Source of the DNA: CAYMTN01 sp964393335
GTDB lineage: Bacteria; Chloroflexota; Anaerolineae; Aggregatilineales; Aggregatilineaceae
Assembly (NCBI GenBank): GCA_964393335.1
Contig: CAYMTN010000052.1
Span: 1-26,455, forward strand
Direction of reading: 5' to 3'
DNA: 26,455 bases
Below the pieces are notes generated by a model that was given only the letters and a program-made list of their open reading frames with translations, made no database searches and was not told the DNA's origin. Positions 15,615 through 23,627 of the stretch are shown piece after piece. Positions within the stretch are counted from its first letter, which is position 1. Every line of letters begins with the position of its first letter. Both the position numbers and the translations under genes were made by a program.

Positions 15615-16433
15615 ATGGATAACTCAACCTGGCGCTTGTTGATCACCGGCACGGATGGCGGGTCGATGAATATGGCTGTCGATCAGGCGATTATGGAAGC
15701 TGTCGCCGCGGAAAACGCGCCGCCCACGCTGCGCTTTTATGCGTGGCAGCCGCCGTGTCTCTCGTTGGGTTACATGCAGCCGATCAACGATGTGGATCAA
15801 GACCGGCTGGCTGCACGCGGTTGGGGCCTGGTACGGCGTATGACCGGCGGGCGGGCCATTCTGCACACGGACGAACTCACTTACAGCGTCGCCGTGTTGG
15901 CCGGAAACCCCATCGTAGCCGGAGACATCGTGCAGAGTTATCGCAATCTCAGCCGGGCGCTGCTCAACGGATTGCACCGCCTGGGAACCGCCCCCCAGGC
16001 CGACAAACGAGCCGACCGGCAGCACGGCCCGAAAAACCCGGTATGTTTTGAAGTGCCCAGCCACTACGAAATCACGGTCGATGAAAAAAAACTGGTCGGC
16101 AGCGCCCAGGTACGCAAGTTCGGGGCCGTGTTACAGCATGGCTCCCTGCCCCTGACGGGCGACATCACGCGGATCTGCGACGCCCTGCGGTTTGACTCCG
16201 ACGAGCAGCGCGAAACCATCCGCAGGCGCGTGCAGCGTCGCGCCGCTACCCTGGCCGGTGTATTGAACCGGCAGATCGCATGGGAGCAGGCCGTTCATGC
16301 CATGATCGAGGGTTTTCGTGAAACGTTTGATCTGCATTTCGAGCACGGCGCGCTGACATCCGGCGAGCAGGCACGCGCCGCCGAGTTATGCGCGCAGCAG
16401 TACGCTGCCGACGTGTGGAATGCACGCTTCTAG
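15615..16433 (+). CDS. lipM: LipM-type octanoyltransferase (lipoate-protein ligase A family)
   Basis: A 272-residue member of the biotin/lipoate ligase fold. Motifs: RRMTGGRAILHTDELTYSV (like RRLTGGRAVLH of LipM) and CFEVPSHYEITVDEKKLVGS with AQVR and LQHGSLPL. The Cys in NPVCFE corresponds to the catalytic Cys of B. subtilis LipM, which moves octanoyl from ACP to a lipoyl-domain protein, the first step of lipoate synthesis. True LplA ligases lack this Cys, so I favour LipM. ATG 15615 is preceded by GGGAGG at 15598-15603; the frame is open further upstream but that part overlaps the divergent LCP gene. The stop codon TAG shares CTAG with the convergent gene. No lipA is visible here. Confidence 0.82.
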   Translation: MDNSTWRLLITGTDGGSMNMAVDQAIMEAVAAENAPPTLRFYAWQPPCLSLGYMQPINDVDQDRLAARGWGLVRRMTGGRAILHTDELTYSVAVLAGNPIVAGDIVQSYRNLSRALLNGLHRLGTAPQADKRADRQHGPKNPVCFEVPSHYEITVDEKKLVGSAQVRKFGAVLQHGSLPLTGDITRICDALRFDSDEQRETIRRRVQRRAATLAGVLNRQIAWEQAVHAMIEGFRETFDLHFEHGALTSGEQARAAELCAQQYAADVWNARF

Positions 16434-17275
16434 TTGGGGAAACATGTCTCGCTGGGTGGCAATTCTTCACCGCTCAGCTGAAACGTCACCTGGTCGTAGC
16501 CCAGGCTCTTCAGCAGATCGTACACGCGTGCCTCAGCCTCTTGATACGACAGATTCAGCAGATCAAGCTCGTATGCCGTGTCACGGAGTTCGTCGATCGC
16601 ACGGTCGTAGGCTTCGTCGTGCAGTGCTTGAACGATCTCGCCGCAGTCCTGCACCACGGGAATATCGGTGCATTTGCGGCTCAACACGTCCGGTTTGCCG
16701 AGGTAACAACCGGTCAACTGCGCAGGGGGCAAAATAACCGTCAGGCTGCCATCCGGCTGGAAAATGATATTCTGTTCGGTTACGCGTGCCAGGTCGATAC
16801 CTGCCGTCACGTACCCGATAAAACTCACCTTCAGCTCGGCGTCCGGCGCGGGACCCGTGTCGACCACCGTTTTCACAATCTGAATATCACCCGTCGCCGT
16901 CTGCAGCAGCGCCATCTCACGGATGCCGAGCACAATCGTCCGGTTATCGACCACGACCGGCGTTGTGTTCTTCTCAAACCCAAATATCGCCAGGAAATTG
17001 TCCAGCGGATCGCGCAGAAAACCGGCGATCTGCACCGTCATGACGAGCGCCATGCAGGCCACGACCAGCGTCATCACCAGCAGCGAAAGGCCGCCAAACA
17101 ACGCGCACGTCGCCCAACAACCACGTCGCGGCGGCGGGGGTGGCGGGGGCGCAGCGCGGCGTTTGCGCGGGCGCGGCTGGCGTTCGCCCGGCGCGACCAC
17201 CTGTCCCTCAAGCACGCGTCTTCCATCGGGGGCCAGCGCGCGCGATTCATCGTCGGGAGCGTTTTTTTCCGGCAT
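16430..17275 (-). CDS. DUF4230-like single-pass membrane protein
   Basis: A 281-residue protein with a charged N-terminal tail, a run of seven prolines (43-49) next to basic residues, one membrane segment (about 57-85), and an extracytoplasmic domain. The part with GIREMALLQTATGD and FIGYVTAGIDLARV, then SLTVILPPAQL, looks like the DUF4230 family, whose function is unknown. The C-terminal part is helical and acidic (LLNLSYQEAEARV). Four cysteines in the outer part (in TGCYLG, SRKCTD, QDCGE and ETCFPN) could form disulfides. ATG 17275 has AAGG upstream on its strand. It lies 74 bases after the Elp3 gene on the same strand and may be co-transcribed with it. Confidence 0.75.
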   Translation of the reverse strand: MPEKNAPDDESRALAPDGRRVLEGQVVAPGERQPRPRKRRAAPPPPPPPRRGCWATCALFGGLSLLVMTLVVACMALVMTVQIAGFLRDPLDNFLAIFGFEKNTTPVVVDNRTIVLGIREMALLQTATGDIQIVKTVVDTGPAPDAELKVSFIGYVTAGIDLARVTEQNIIFQPDGSLTVILPPAQLTGCYLGKPDVLSRKCTDIPVVQDCGEIVQALHDEAYDRAIDELRDTAYELDLLNLSYQEAEARVYDLLKSLGYDQVTFQLSGEELPPSETCFPN

Positions 17276-17349
17276 AGATCGGCCTTCTACTATTCGACAC
17301 AGTTATTCTTCACTACGCACGCGGACGCGGTGCAGTTGCGGATGTGCAG

Positions 17350-19173
17350 TTACAGCGTGCAGAACTGATACAGCTCGCCATCCACAAATCCACGCTGGCG
17401 ATAGTACGCCCGCGTGCCAACCGACGCGATGACCGCCAGACGCGCGTAACCGTGCTGGCGGGCGATCTCGGCGGCGCGTTCGATCAACTGCGTGCCCAGG
17501 CCGCTGTGCTGCGCGCGACCCGGCGCTTCTTCGCCCAATGCGAGCGCCTGCCCGTACACGTGCACTTCACGGATCATGGCCGCCCCGCCGAGTTCATCCA
17601 GGATGGGCGGCGCGTCCGGCAGCGACAACCGTAAAAACCCGGCAATCCACCGCTCGCCGGTAATGTACTGCAAAAACACTTCGTCTCCAATACCCGCTGC
17701 ATACCACATTTCGTCCAGACGCAGATCATCCAGACTCACCGTTCGCCCGCGAATTTCCCTGGCGCGGATGTCCGGGCTGTGGGTGCCGCGCCGTTCCAGT
17801 TCGCGCTCGACAACCTGCCGGAAATTCGTCGTCAGGTCGCCGGTCACGATATCCGTCGAGGGAATGTCACGCACGACACGCGTCAGGCGGCAGTATTCAG
17901 GCGTGTACTCGAAACAGGCTGCCAGCACGTGCAACAGCTCGTCATGGGTGTAGGCTCGCCACGCGCCCTGCTGGTAGGCCCGCATCAATCCGGCGCTTTC
18001 GATCAGCGAGCACGGGTACACCTTTAGCTCGTCCGGTCGAAAATCGGGATCATCGAACAGCCGCCGGTAATCGGCGATGTCGGCCTCTGGGCTTGATCCG
18101 TACAGGTTCGGCATCCAGTGCGCGTGAATCTTGAAGCCAGCCTGTCGCAGCAGCCGCACGGCGCGGCGCGTCATGGCGACCGAATGCCCGCGCCGGTTGA
18201 GACGCAGCACGTCGTCATCCAGGGACTGAATCCCGATCTGGACTTTCGTTGCGCCCAACCGCCGCGCGCGCGTCACTTCTTCCACGCTGATATGATCGGG
18301 GCGCGTTTCGATCACCAGCCCGACGCAGCGTGCGGCGGCGTGCTCGTTGTCACGGTGCGCGGCGGTCAGTTCGTCCCACGTGGCAAATTCATCGACCGGG
18401 CCGCGCGGGCGCTCGCCGCGCGCAATCGCCAGCGCGAATTCCCTGGAGCGCCGCATCTCTTCGTGGTAGATGCGCTGGACCACCTGGTTATACGATTCAT
18501 CGAGCTGCGTGCCGTCCAGCACGACCGGCGTCACATGCTCCGGGTCAAACTGGGACGCGGTGCGTAGCGCGGCCCAGACCTCACCGGTCCGGTCAATGCC
18601 GCTGCCAAAGTCGTGTAACGCATCAAAAATCCGTTTGACAAACCAGATCTGGTAACTTTCGGGGTAAAATGACCACGTGCCACCCAGGATGATCATCTCG
18701 ATCTTATCGGTCGGATGGCCGGTTTCGTGCAGCGTCATCAGCCGGGAATAGGTCTGCAAATAGGGGTCGAAGCTGTTTTGTTCGGCCCGCTGCGCACCCG
18801 GCTCGTTGGAGAGATAACTCTTGGGCATGCGCACGTCGTTTGGGCAGAATATACATTCGCCGGGGCACGGAAACGGCTTGGTCAGCACCGTCACAGGCGT
18901 CACGCCGGACATCGTGCGGATCGGCTTGGTACGCAGCCGCGCGACCACTGCCGCATCGAATGATGGAAGCCCAGCCGATCCGGCCAGCTCGCGGTATGCC
19001 TGGATCAGATCGTTTTTGCTGAACAGGCCGCGTCCATCTTTGGGATGCGCCTTCAACAGCCGGATCAGATCGTCGTGTGTCAGGTTGGGTCGCTGCACAA
19101 CCTCGTGTAAGATTGCTACCAGCGGCTCACGATAGACAGCTACATCAACCGGGGGTTTGAACTTTTTTCCCAT
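17350..19173 (-). CDS. Elp3-like tRNA uridine(34) acetyltransferase (radical SAM + GNAT)
   Basis: Elp3 makes 5-carboxymethyluridine at tRNA wobble U34 using acetyl-CoA and S-adenosylmethionine. The 607-residue protein shows the radical-SAM cluster motif CPGECIFC (Cys103, 107, 110), then DPYLQTYSRL, IILGGTW (161-167), GLVIETRPDHIS, GATKVQIGIQS, NRRGHSV, FKIHAHWMPNLYG, FRPDELKVYP and TRVVRDIPS, all in the order of known Elp3. The C-terminal acetyltransferase domain has GLGTQLIERA and YYRQRGF. Other Elongator subunits are absent, as in archaea and Dehalococcoides, where Elp3 works alone. The ribosome site ahead of ATG 19173 is weak. The divergent neighbour encodes a Trm9-like methyltransferase, the next enzyme of the eukaryotic route. 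Confidence 0.93.
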   Translation of the reverse strand: MGKKFKPPVDVAVYREPLVAILHEVVQRPNLTHDDLIRLLKAHPKDGRGLFSKNDLIQAYRELAGSAGLPSFDAAVVARLRTKPIRTMSGVTPVTVLTKPFPCPGECIFCPNDVRMPKSYLSNEPGAQRAEQNSFDPYLQTYSRLMTLHETGHPTDKIEMIILGGTWSFYPESYQIWFVKRIFDALHDFGSGIDRTGEVWAALRTASQFDPEHVTPVVLDGTQLDESYNQVVQRIYHEEMRRSREFALAIARGERPRGPVDEFATWDELTAAHRDNEHAAARCVGLVIETRPDHISVEEVTRARRLGATKVQIGIQSLDDDVLRLNRRGHSVAMTRRAVRLLRQAGFKIHAHWMPNLYGSSPEADIADYRRLFDDPDFRPDELKVYPCSLIESAGLMRAYQQGAWRAYTHDELLHVLAACFEYTPEYCRLTRVVRDIPSTDIVTGDLTTNFRQVVERELERRGTHSPDIRAREIRGRTVSLDDLRLDEMWYAAGIGDEVFLQYITGERWIAGFLRLSLPDAPPILDELGGAAMIREVHVYGQALALGEEAPGRAQHSGLGTQLIERAAEIARQHGYARLAVIASVGTRAYYRQRGFVDGELYQFCTL

Positions 19174-19219
19174 ACGCTCGCGCTAACATCACATCTCAGA
19201 ATCGGTACCAGATACTACC

Positions 19220-19926
19220 ATGAATGAAGCCATAATTAAACGTCTGAATGATATCAACCGGGAATTTTACCGGATCACCGCCGGTAGTTTTGACGAATCG
19301 CGGAGTGAGGCCTGGCCAGGCTGGGAAGCGCTGCTGCCGTACCTCAAGCCGCCATTGACCGTGCTCGATGTCGGCTGCGGCAATGGACGTTTTGGTGTGT
19401 TTCTGGCGCACACATTCAGTACAAAGCTAACGTATTATGGCATCGACAGCAACCCGGCACTGCTGGCGCGTGCGCGTGAATCGCTTGCCGGACTGGACGC
19501 GCACTTCGAACAACGCGATTTTGTCCTGCACCCGCCGGAGCCGGGATTGTTCGATCTGGTGGCGCTGTTCGGCATGCTGCATCATGTCCCTGGCAGTGAG
19601 CAGCGCTGCACGTTCATGCAAACGCTGGCGCAGCGCGTCGCGTCCGGCGGTATTCTGGCGTTCGCGGCGTGGCGTTTTTACGACTATCCACGCTTTCGTG
19701 AGCGCATCGTCCCCTGGCCGGATGACATCCAAGCCGACATCGAACCGGGCGATTATCTGCTGGACTGGCGGCGCGGCGAGCGGGCGCTGCGCTACTGCCA
19801 CTATATCGACGACGCCGAACACGCCGCGCTGGTCGCTGCCACCGGACTCGGAGAGATCATCACGTACCGCGCCGACGGGCGCACGCATGACGCCAATCGG
19901 TACAGCCTGTTAAGACGAGAAATCGC

Positions 19927-19930
<4 letters not shown>
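19220..19930 (+). CDS. Trm9/ALKBH8-like SAM-dependent methyltransferase, probable tRNA wobble-uridine modification
   Basis: A 236-residue class I methyltransferase. SAM motif I is VLDVGCGNGRF (48-58), the motif II acid is Asp76, and FGMLHHVPG follows (117-125). Beyond the general fold it resembles Trm9: FDESRSEAWPGW ahead of motif I (FSQTRYKPWP in yeast), HH in the post-motif, VPW (164-166), and RYCHYIDDAEHAALV near the C-terminus (yeast RYYHLYREGEL). Yeast Trm9 methylates cm5U34 to mcm5U34. It is divergent from the Elp3 gene by 46 bases, which makes a shared tRNA pathway likely. The recollected yeast motifs need an alignment to confirm. The stop overlaps the mutY start as ATGA. Confidence 0.75.
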
Positions 19931-21039
<1,109 letters not shown>

Positions 21040-21100
21040 GCACGCATCCGCAAGACGACCCACACACCCACCTGCGTGCATGACGCCCGATCAGGGGCGT
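21040..21100 (+). terminator. Inverted repeats after mutY, weak terminator candidates
   Basis: ACGCCC (21083-21088) pairs with GGGCGT (21095-21100) around a 6-base loop. A larger repeat GCACGCA/TGCGTGC (21040-21046, 21073-21079) precedes it. No T tract follows, so termination is uncertain. Confidence 0.35.
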
Positions 21101-21167
21101 GTTAGGCGACTCGTTGAAGTATCCCGGCAGTCGTTGGACATAAATCCGGGCGCGTGACATCAATTCC

Positions 21168-21195
21168 TTGACATATCGATGAATATCGATATAAT
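21168..21195 (+). promoter_or_regulatory. arsR promoter with embedded palindromic operator
   Basis: TTGACA at 21168-21173 and TATAAT at 21190-21195, both exact consensus, 16-base spacer. The spacer is almost entirely filled by a perfect inverted repeat, TATCGAT-GAAT-ATCGATA (21174-21191), which reaches into the -10 box. A dimeric repressor bound there would block RNA polymerase, as expected for ArsR autoregulation. Predicted transcription start is 21202-21203. Confidence 0.85.
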
Positions 21196-21202
21196 ACAGT
21201 CT

Positions 21203-21508
21203 ATGAGCATTGATCCGGTTCTATTTGCGAAAGCTATCGCCGATGACACTCGCCAGGAGATCATGAAGCACCTGTGCTGCACCTGGCTGAGTGTCAATGA
21301 AGTCGTCGACAGGCTTGGAGGCAAGGTCAACCAACCAACCGTCAGTCACCACCTGAAAAAACTGGAAGAGGTCAATCTGGTCCGCATGCGCCAGGAAGGC
21401 CGCCAGCGCTTTTATACGCTCAACCAGGAACAGGTGACGGTGTGCTGCGGCGTACTGATCCGGTCATTTGCGCCGGACTACGCCGGTGAAGACGACGCTT
21501 CCCCATAA
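21203..21508 (+). CDS. arsR: ArsR/SmtB family arsenic-responsive repressor
   Basis: A 101-residue winged-helix repressor. The DNA-binding part has LSVNEVVDRLGG and QPTVSHHLKKLEEVNLV, followed by the wing GRQRFYTL. The cysteines lie in two pairs, Cys25-Cys26 (KHLCCTWL) and Cys81-Cys82 (VTVCCGVL). The classic ELCVCDL site is absent, so the metalloid site must be of another type, probably built from one or both pairs. I choose ATG 21203: it sits at the predicted transcription start, so the mRNA is probably leaderless, and there is no ribosome site. The in-frame ATG 21179 lies within the promoter and cannot be used from it. arsM follows after 92 bases. Confidence 0.9.
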   Translation: MSIDPVLFAKAIADDTRQEIMKHLCCTWLSVNEVVDRLGGKVNQPTVSHHLKKLEEVNLVRMRQEGRQRFYTLNQEQVTVCCGVLIRSFAPDYAGEDDASP

Positions 21509-21600
21509 CCGGTCAGGCTTAACCAGGGTGCAGCAGTGAGCGCTCGTTTTTTTGCACCAATCTATCGACGCCTATCAATATATCAAGGGAAGTGAATGCT

Positions 21601-22389
21601 ATGTCTCAACAGGATTCGATCCACACCATCGTCCAGGAGCACTACGGCTCGATTGCCCGGTCGCTGAACGTCGTCCAGCCTGCCAACACATCCTGCTGCG
21701 GCAGCAACGATACGGCACCACAAGAAAGCTGCGGCTGCAACAGCAAGCTTTACGATGGGAAGATGCTGGAAGGGCTGCCCATCGATGCGGTGAACCTCTC
21801 GTTAGGATGCGGTGATCCGGTCAGTATTTCCAGTCTGCGCGAAGGCGAAACGGTCCTCGATTTGGGGAGCGGCGGCGGCATTGATTGTTTTCTGGCAGCG
21901 AAGCAGGTTGGTGAATCCGGCTACGTGATCGGCGTGGACATGACGCCCGATATGCTCGCCAAAGCCAACGCTAACAAGGTCAAGATGGGCGTGGAAAACG
22001 TCGAATTTCGCAAGGGTTATATCGAGGATTTGCCCGTCAGAGACAACACGATTGATGTCGTGATGTCGAACTGCGTGATCAATCTTTCTCCGGACAAGGC
22101 GGCAGTCTTTGCCGAGATGTTTCGCGTCCTCAAACCAGGTGGGCGGTTGTCGATCAGCGACATCGTGACTGAAGGCGAATTCAGCGATGAACTGCGCACC
22201 AATGCCGGTCAGTGGGCCGAATGTGTCAGCGGCGCAATCGATGCGGATATTTACACCGGGCTGATGCACGCTGCGGGATTCGTGGACATCCAGGTCGTAG
22301 ACAAGGTGGATACCGGCGAGATTGTCGAACGACAGCCCGGCATGCCGCGTATCTTCAGCGCGCGCATCACGGCTTCCAAGCCTGGGTGA
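21601..22389 (+). CDS. arsM: Arsenite S-adenosylmethionine methyltransferase
   Basis: ArsM methylates As(III) to methylated and volatile arsenicals. The 262-residue protein has SAM motif I VLDLGSGGGIDCF (85-97), Asp113 as acidic motif II residue, and the family cysteines Cys70 (LGCGDP), Cys158 (SNCVINL) and Cys208 (AECVSGA); the spacing of the last two (50) equals that of known ArsM enzymes. An N-terminal cluster SCCGS/SCGC (32-46) may also bind arsenic or sulfur. ATG 21601 is preceded by AAGGGA at 21585-21590 with 10 bases between; an in-frame GTG at 21592 is too close to it. It lies behind arsR on the same strand, and a strong terminator follows, so arsR-arsM look like one induced unit. Confidence 0.95.
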   Translation: MSQQDSIHTIVQEHYGSIARSLNVVQPANTSCCGSNDTAPQESCGCNSKLYDGKMLEGLPIDAVNLSLGCGDPVSISSLREGETVLDLGSGGGIDCFLAAKQVGESGYVIGVDMTPDMLAKANANKVKMGVENVEFRKGYIEDLPVRDNTIDVVMSNCVINLSPDKAAVFAEMFRVLKPGGRLSISDIVTEGEFSDELRTNAGQWAECVSGAIDADIYTGLMHAAGFVDIQVVDKVDTGEIVERQPGMPRIFSARITASKPG

Positions 22390-22410
22390 TCGTTATTTCG
22401 CTCGCATCTG

Positions 22411-22443
22411 GCGGCAGCGGACTCAGTTTGCTGCCGCTTTTTT
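22411..22443 (+). terminator. Rho-independent terminator of arsM
   Basis: GCGGCAGC (22411-22418) pairs perfectly with GCTGCCGC (22430-22437), with an 11-base loop and six T after the stem. Confidence 0.93.
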
Positions 22444-22512
22444 GTCTGCCATCCCACCCTGTGTTATGTTTTTCTGTGTACGATAGGTCATCGCAGCGAT
22501 ACGAGGTAACGC

Positions 22513-23133
22513 ATGTTAAAAGGCTTTATGAGCCGCCGCGACGAAGAAAAACGCATGAAAGCCGAAGGGCGGCTCCCGCCGGGACAGGCTCTGACGCAAA
22601 AATTCCCGGTGCTGCACTACGGGCCGGTCCCAACCATCGATCCGTCAACGTGGCAGTTGTCCGTGTTCGGCGAGGTTGAGCAGGAGATGAGCTGGTCTTG
22701 GGAAGCGTTTCAGGCCATCCCCACCGTCAGCGTTGAAACCGACATCCACTGTGTTACCGGCTGGAGCAAATTCAACACGGTATGGGAGGGGCCGCGTTTC
22801 CGCGATTTCATCAAGTTGTTTGGCGTCAGACCCACCGCCAAATACGTCATCGCCCACGCGGCGCATGGTTTTACGACCAACATGCCGCTGGAAACCATGC
22901 TTGACGATGACGTGTTACTCGCCTGGAAGTTCAACGGAGCATACCTGGAACCGGAGCACGGGTTCCCGGTCCGAACCCTGGTCCCGAAGCGCTATTTCTG
23001 GAAAAGCGCCAAATGGCTGCTCAGACTTGAGTTTCGCCCGGACGACAAACCCGGCTTTTGGGAGCAGGCAGGGTATCACAATGAGGGCGATCCCTGGAAA
23101 GAGGAACGTTACCAGCGGCGCGACATGTTTTAG
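22513..23133 (+). CDS. Sulfite-oxidase-fold molybdopterin oxidoreductase (YuiH/YedY-like)
   Basis: A 206-residue protein with the molybdopterin-binding domain of the sulfite oxidase superfamily. TDIHCVTGWSKF contains Cys80, the expected molybdenum ligand; HAAHGFTTNMPLE, then LAWKFNGAYLEPEHGFPVR, and VPKRYFWKSAKW follow as in the family. It is short: neither a signal peptide with twin arginine nor a heme or dimerisation domain is present, so it should be cytoplasmic. GAGG at 22503-22506 supports ATG 22513. The substrate is unknown. It comes after the arsM terminator, so any link with arsenic is by position only. The moaB/mog gene of this window would serve its cofactor. Confidence 0.85.
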   Translation: MLKGFMSRRDEEKRMKAEGRLPPGQALTQKFPVLHYGPVPTIDPSTWQLSVFGEVEQEMSWSWEAFQAIPTVSVETDIHCVTGWSKFNTVWEGPRFRDFIKLFGVRPTAKYVIAHAAHGFTTNMPLETMLDDDVLLAWKFNGAYLEPEHGFPVRTLVPKRYFWKSAKWLLRLEFRPDDKPGFWEQAGYHNEGDPWKEERYQRRDMF

Positions 23134-23147
23134 CCTGAATCCGGCTC

Positions 23148-23193
23148 ATCCGGAGACGGGCGATCTTTCGCGGCGGATCGCCCGTCTCCGGAT
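23148..23193. terminator. 18-pair perfect hairpin between convergent genes, probable bidirectional terminator
   Basis: 23148-23165 and 23176-23193 are perfect inverted repeats (18 pairs, core GGAGACGGGC) with a 10-base loop. An outer pair GCCTGA/TCAGGC (23133-23138, 23199-23204) touches both stop codons. No strong T tract on either strand. Confidence 0.7.
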
Positions 23194-23198
23194 TCCAA

Positions 23199-23621
23199 TC
23201 AGGCCAGGATCGTCTCGATTCCGGTGGCCTTCTGAATTCCCGGCAGCAGGTCGTTTTCCATGTACTCAAGCGTTGTCAATGCCTGCTCGGCAGGACGTCC
23301 CAGGATTATCAGCGACGCGCCATATTCTCGCGCAGCTTCGGCCAGCGCAGCCTGAAACAGCCCGGTGCGAACCGTATAATCCGCCTCAACCCCTGCTTTT
23401 TCGGCGCGTTCCTTCGCCATCAACAGCAAGAACTCGCCCAGGTGTTCCATCTCGTCTTCCATAGCCGGGACATGAGGCGCGGTAAATGTACTTAGGAAAC
23501 GCACATCCGACACAAAAATAAATACGAGTTTCGCCCCGCGCTGCTGGGCGATTTCGATGGCATGCTGCTGGGTCTTGATGCTTGCCTCCCCGCCGCGTGT
23601 CGCACAAAGTATAACGTCCAT
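23199..23621 (-). CDS. UspA-like universal stress protein
   Basis: A 140-residue protein with the alpha/beta fold of the UspA family: ILCATRGGEASIKTQQHAIEIA at the start (split here as CATRGGEAS and TQQHAIEIA), KLVFIFVSDV, an amphipathic central helix (LMAKERAEKAGVEA), and ASLIILGRPAEQ near the end. The usual ATP-binding signature G-2X-G-9X-G-S/T is incomplete after LGRP, so it may not bind ATP. ATG 23621 lies 6 bases after the stop of the permease gene; its ribosome site GGGAGG (minus strand, 23632-23637) is within the last codons of that gene, so both are coupled. Usp proteins fused to or encoded beside transporters often regulate them; that role is inference here. Confidence 0.75.
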   Translation of the reverse strand: MDVILCATRGGEASIKTQQHAIEIAQQRGAKLVFIFVSDVRFLSTFTAPHVPAMEDEMEHLGEFLLLMAKERAEKAGVEADYTVRTGLFQAALAEAAREYGASLIILGRPAEQALTTLEYMENDLLPGIQKATGIETILA

Positions 23622-23627
23622 GACAGA

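Noticed and set aside
16388..17368. 326-codon + strand frame opposite the DUF4230-like gene
   Set aside because: Rich in Arg, Gln and His without domains; the opposite frame has a membrane segment and a recognisable family pattern.
21179..21202. Upstream ATG for arsR
   Set aside because: It lies inside the operator and -10 box, upstream of the predicted transcription start.
21509..21600. T7 run at about 21548-21554 between arsR and arsM as a terminator
   Set aside because: Only the short palindrome GAGCGCTC precedes it, with no room for a loop; arsM is more likely read from the arsR promoter.
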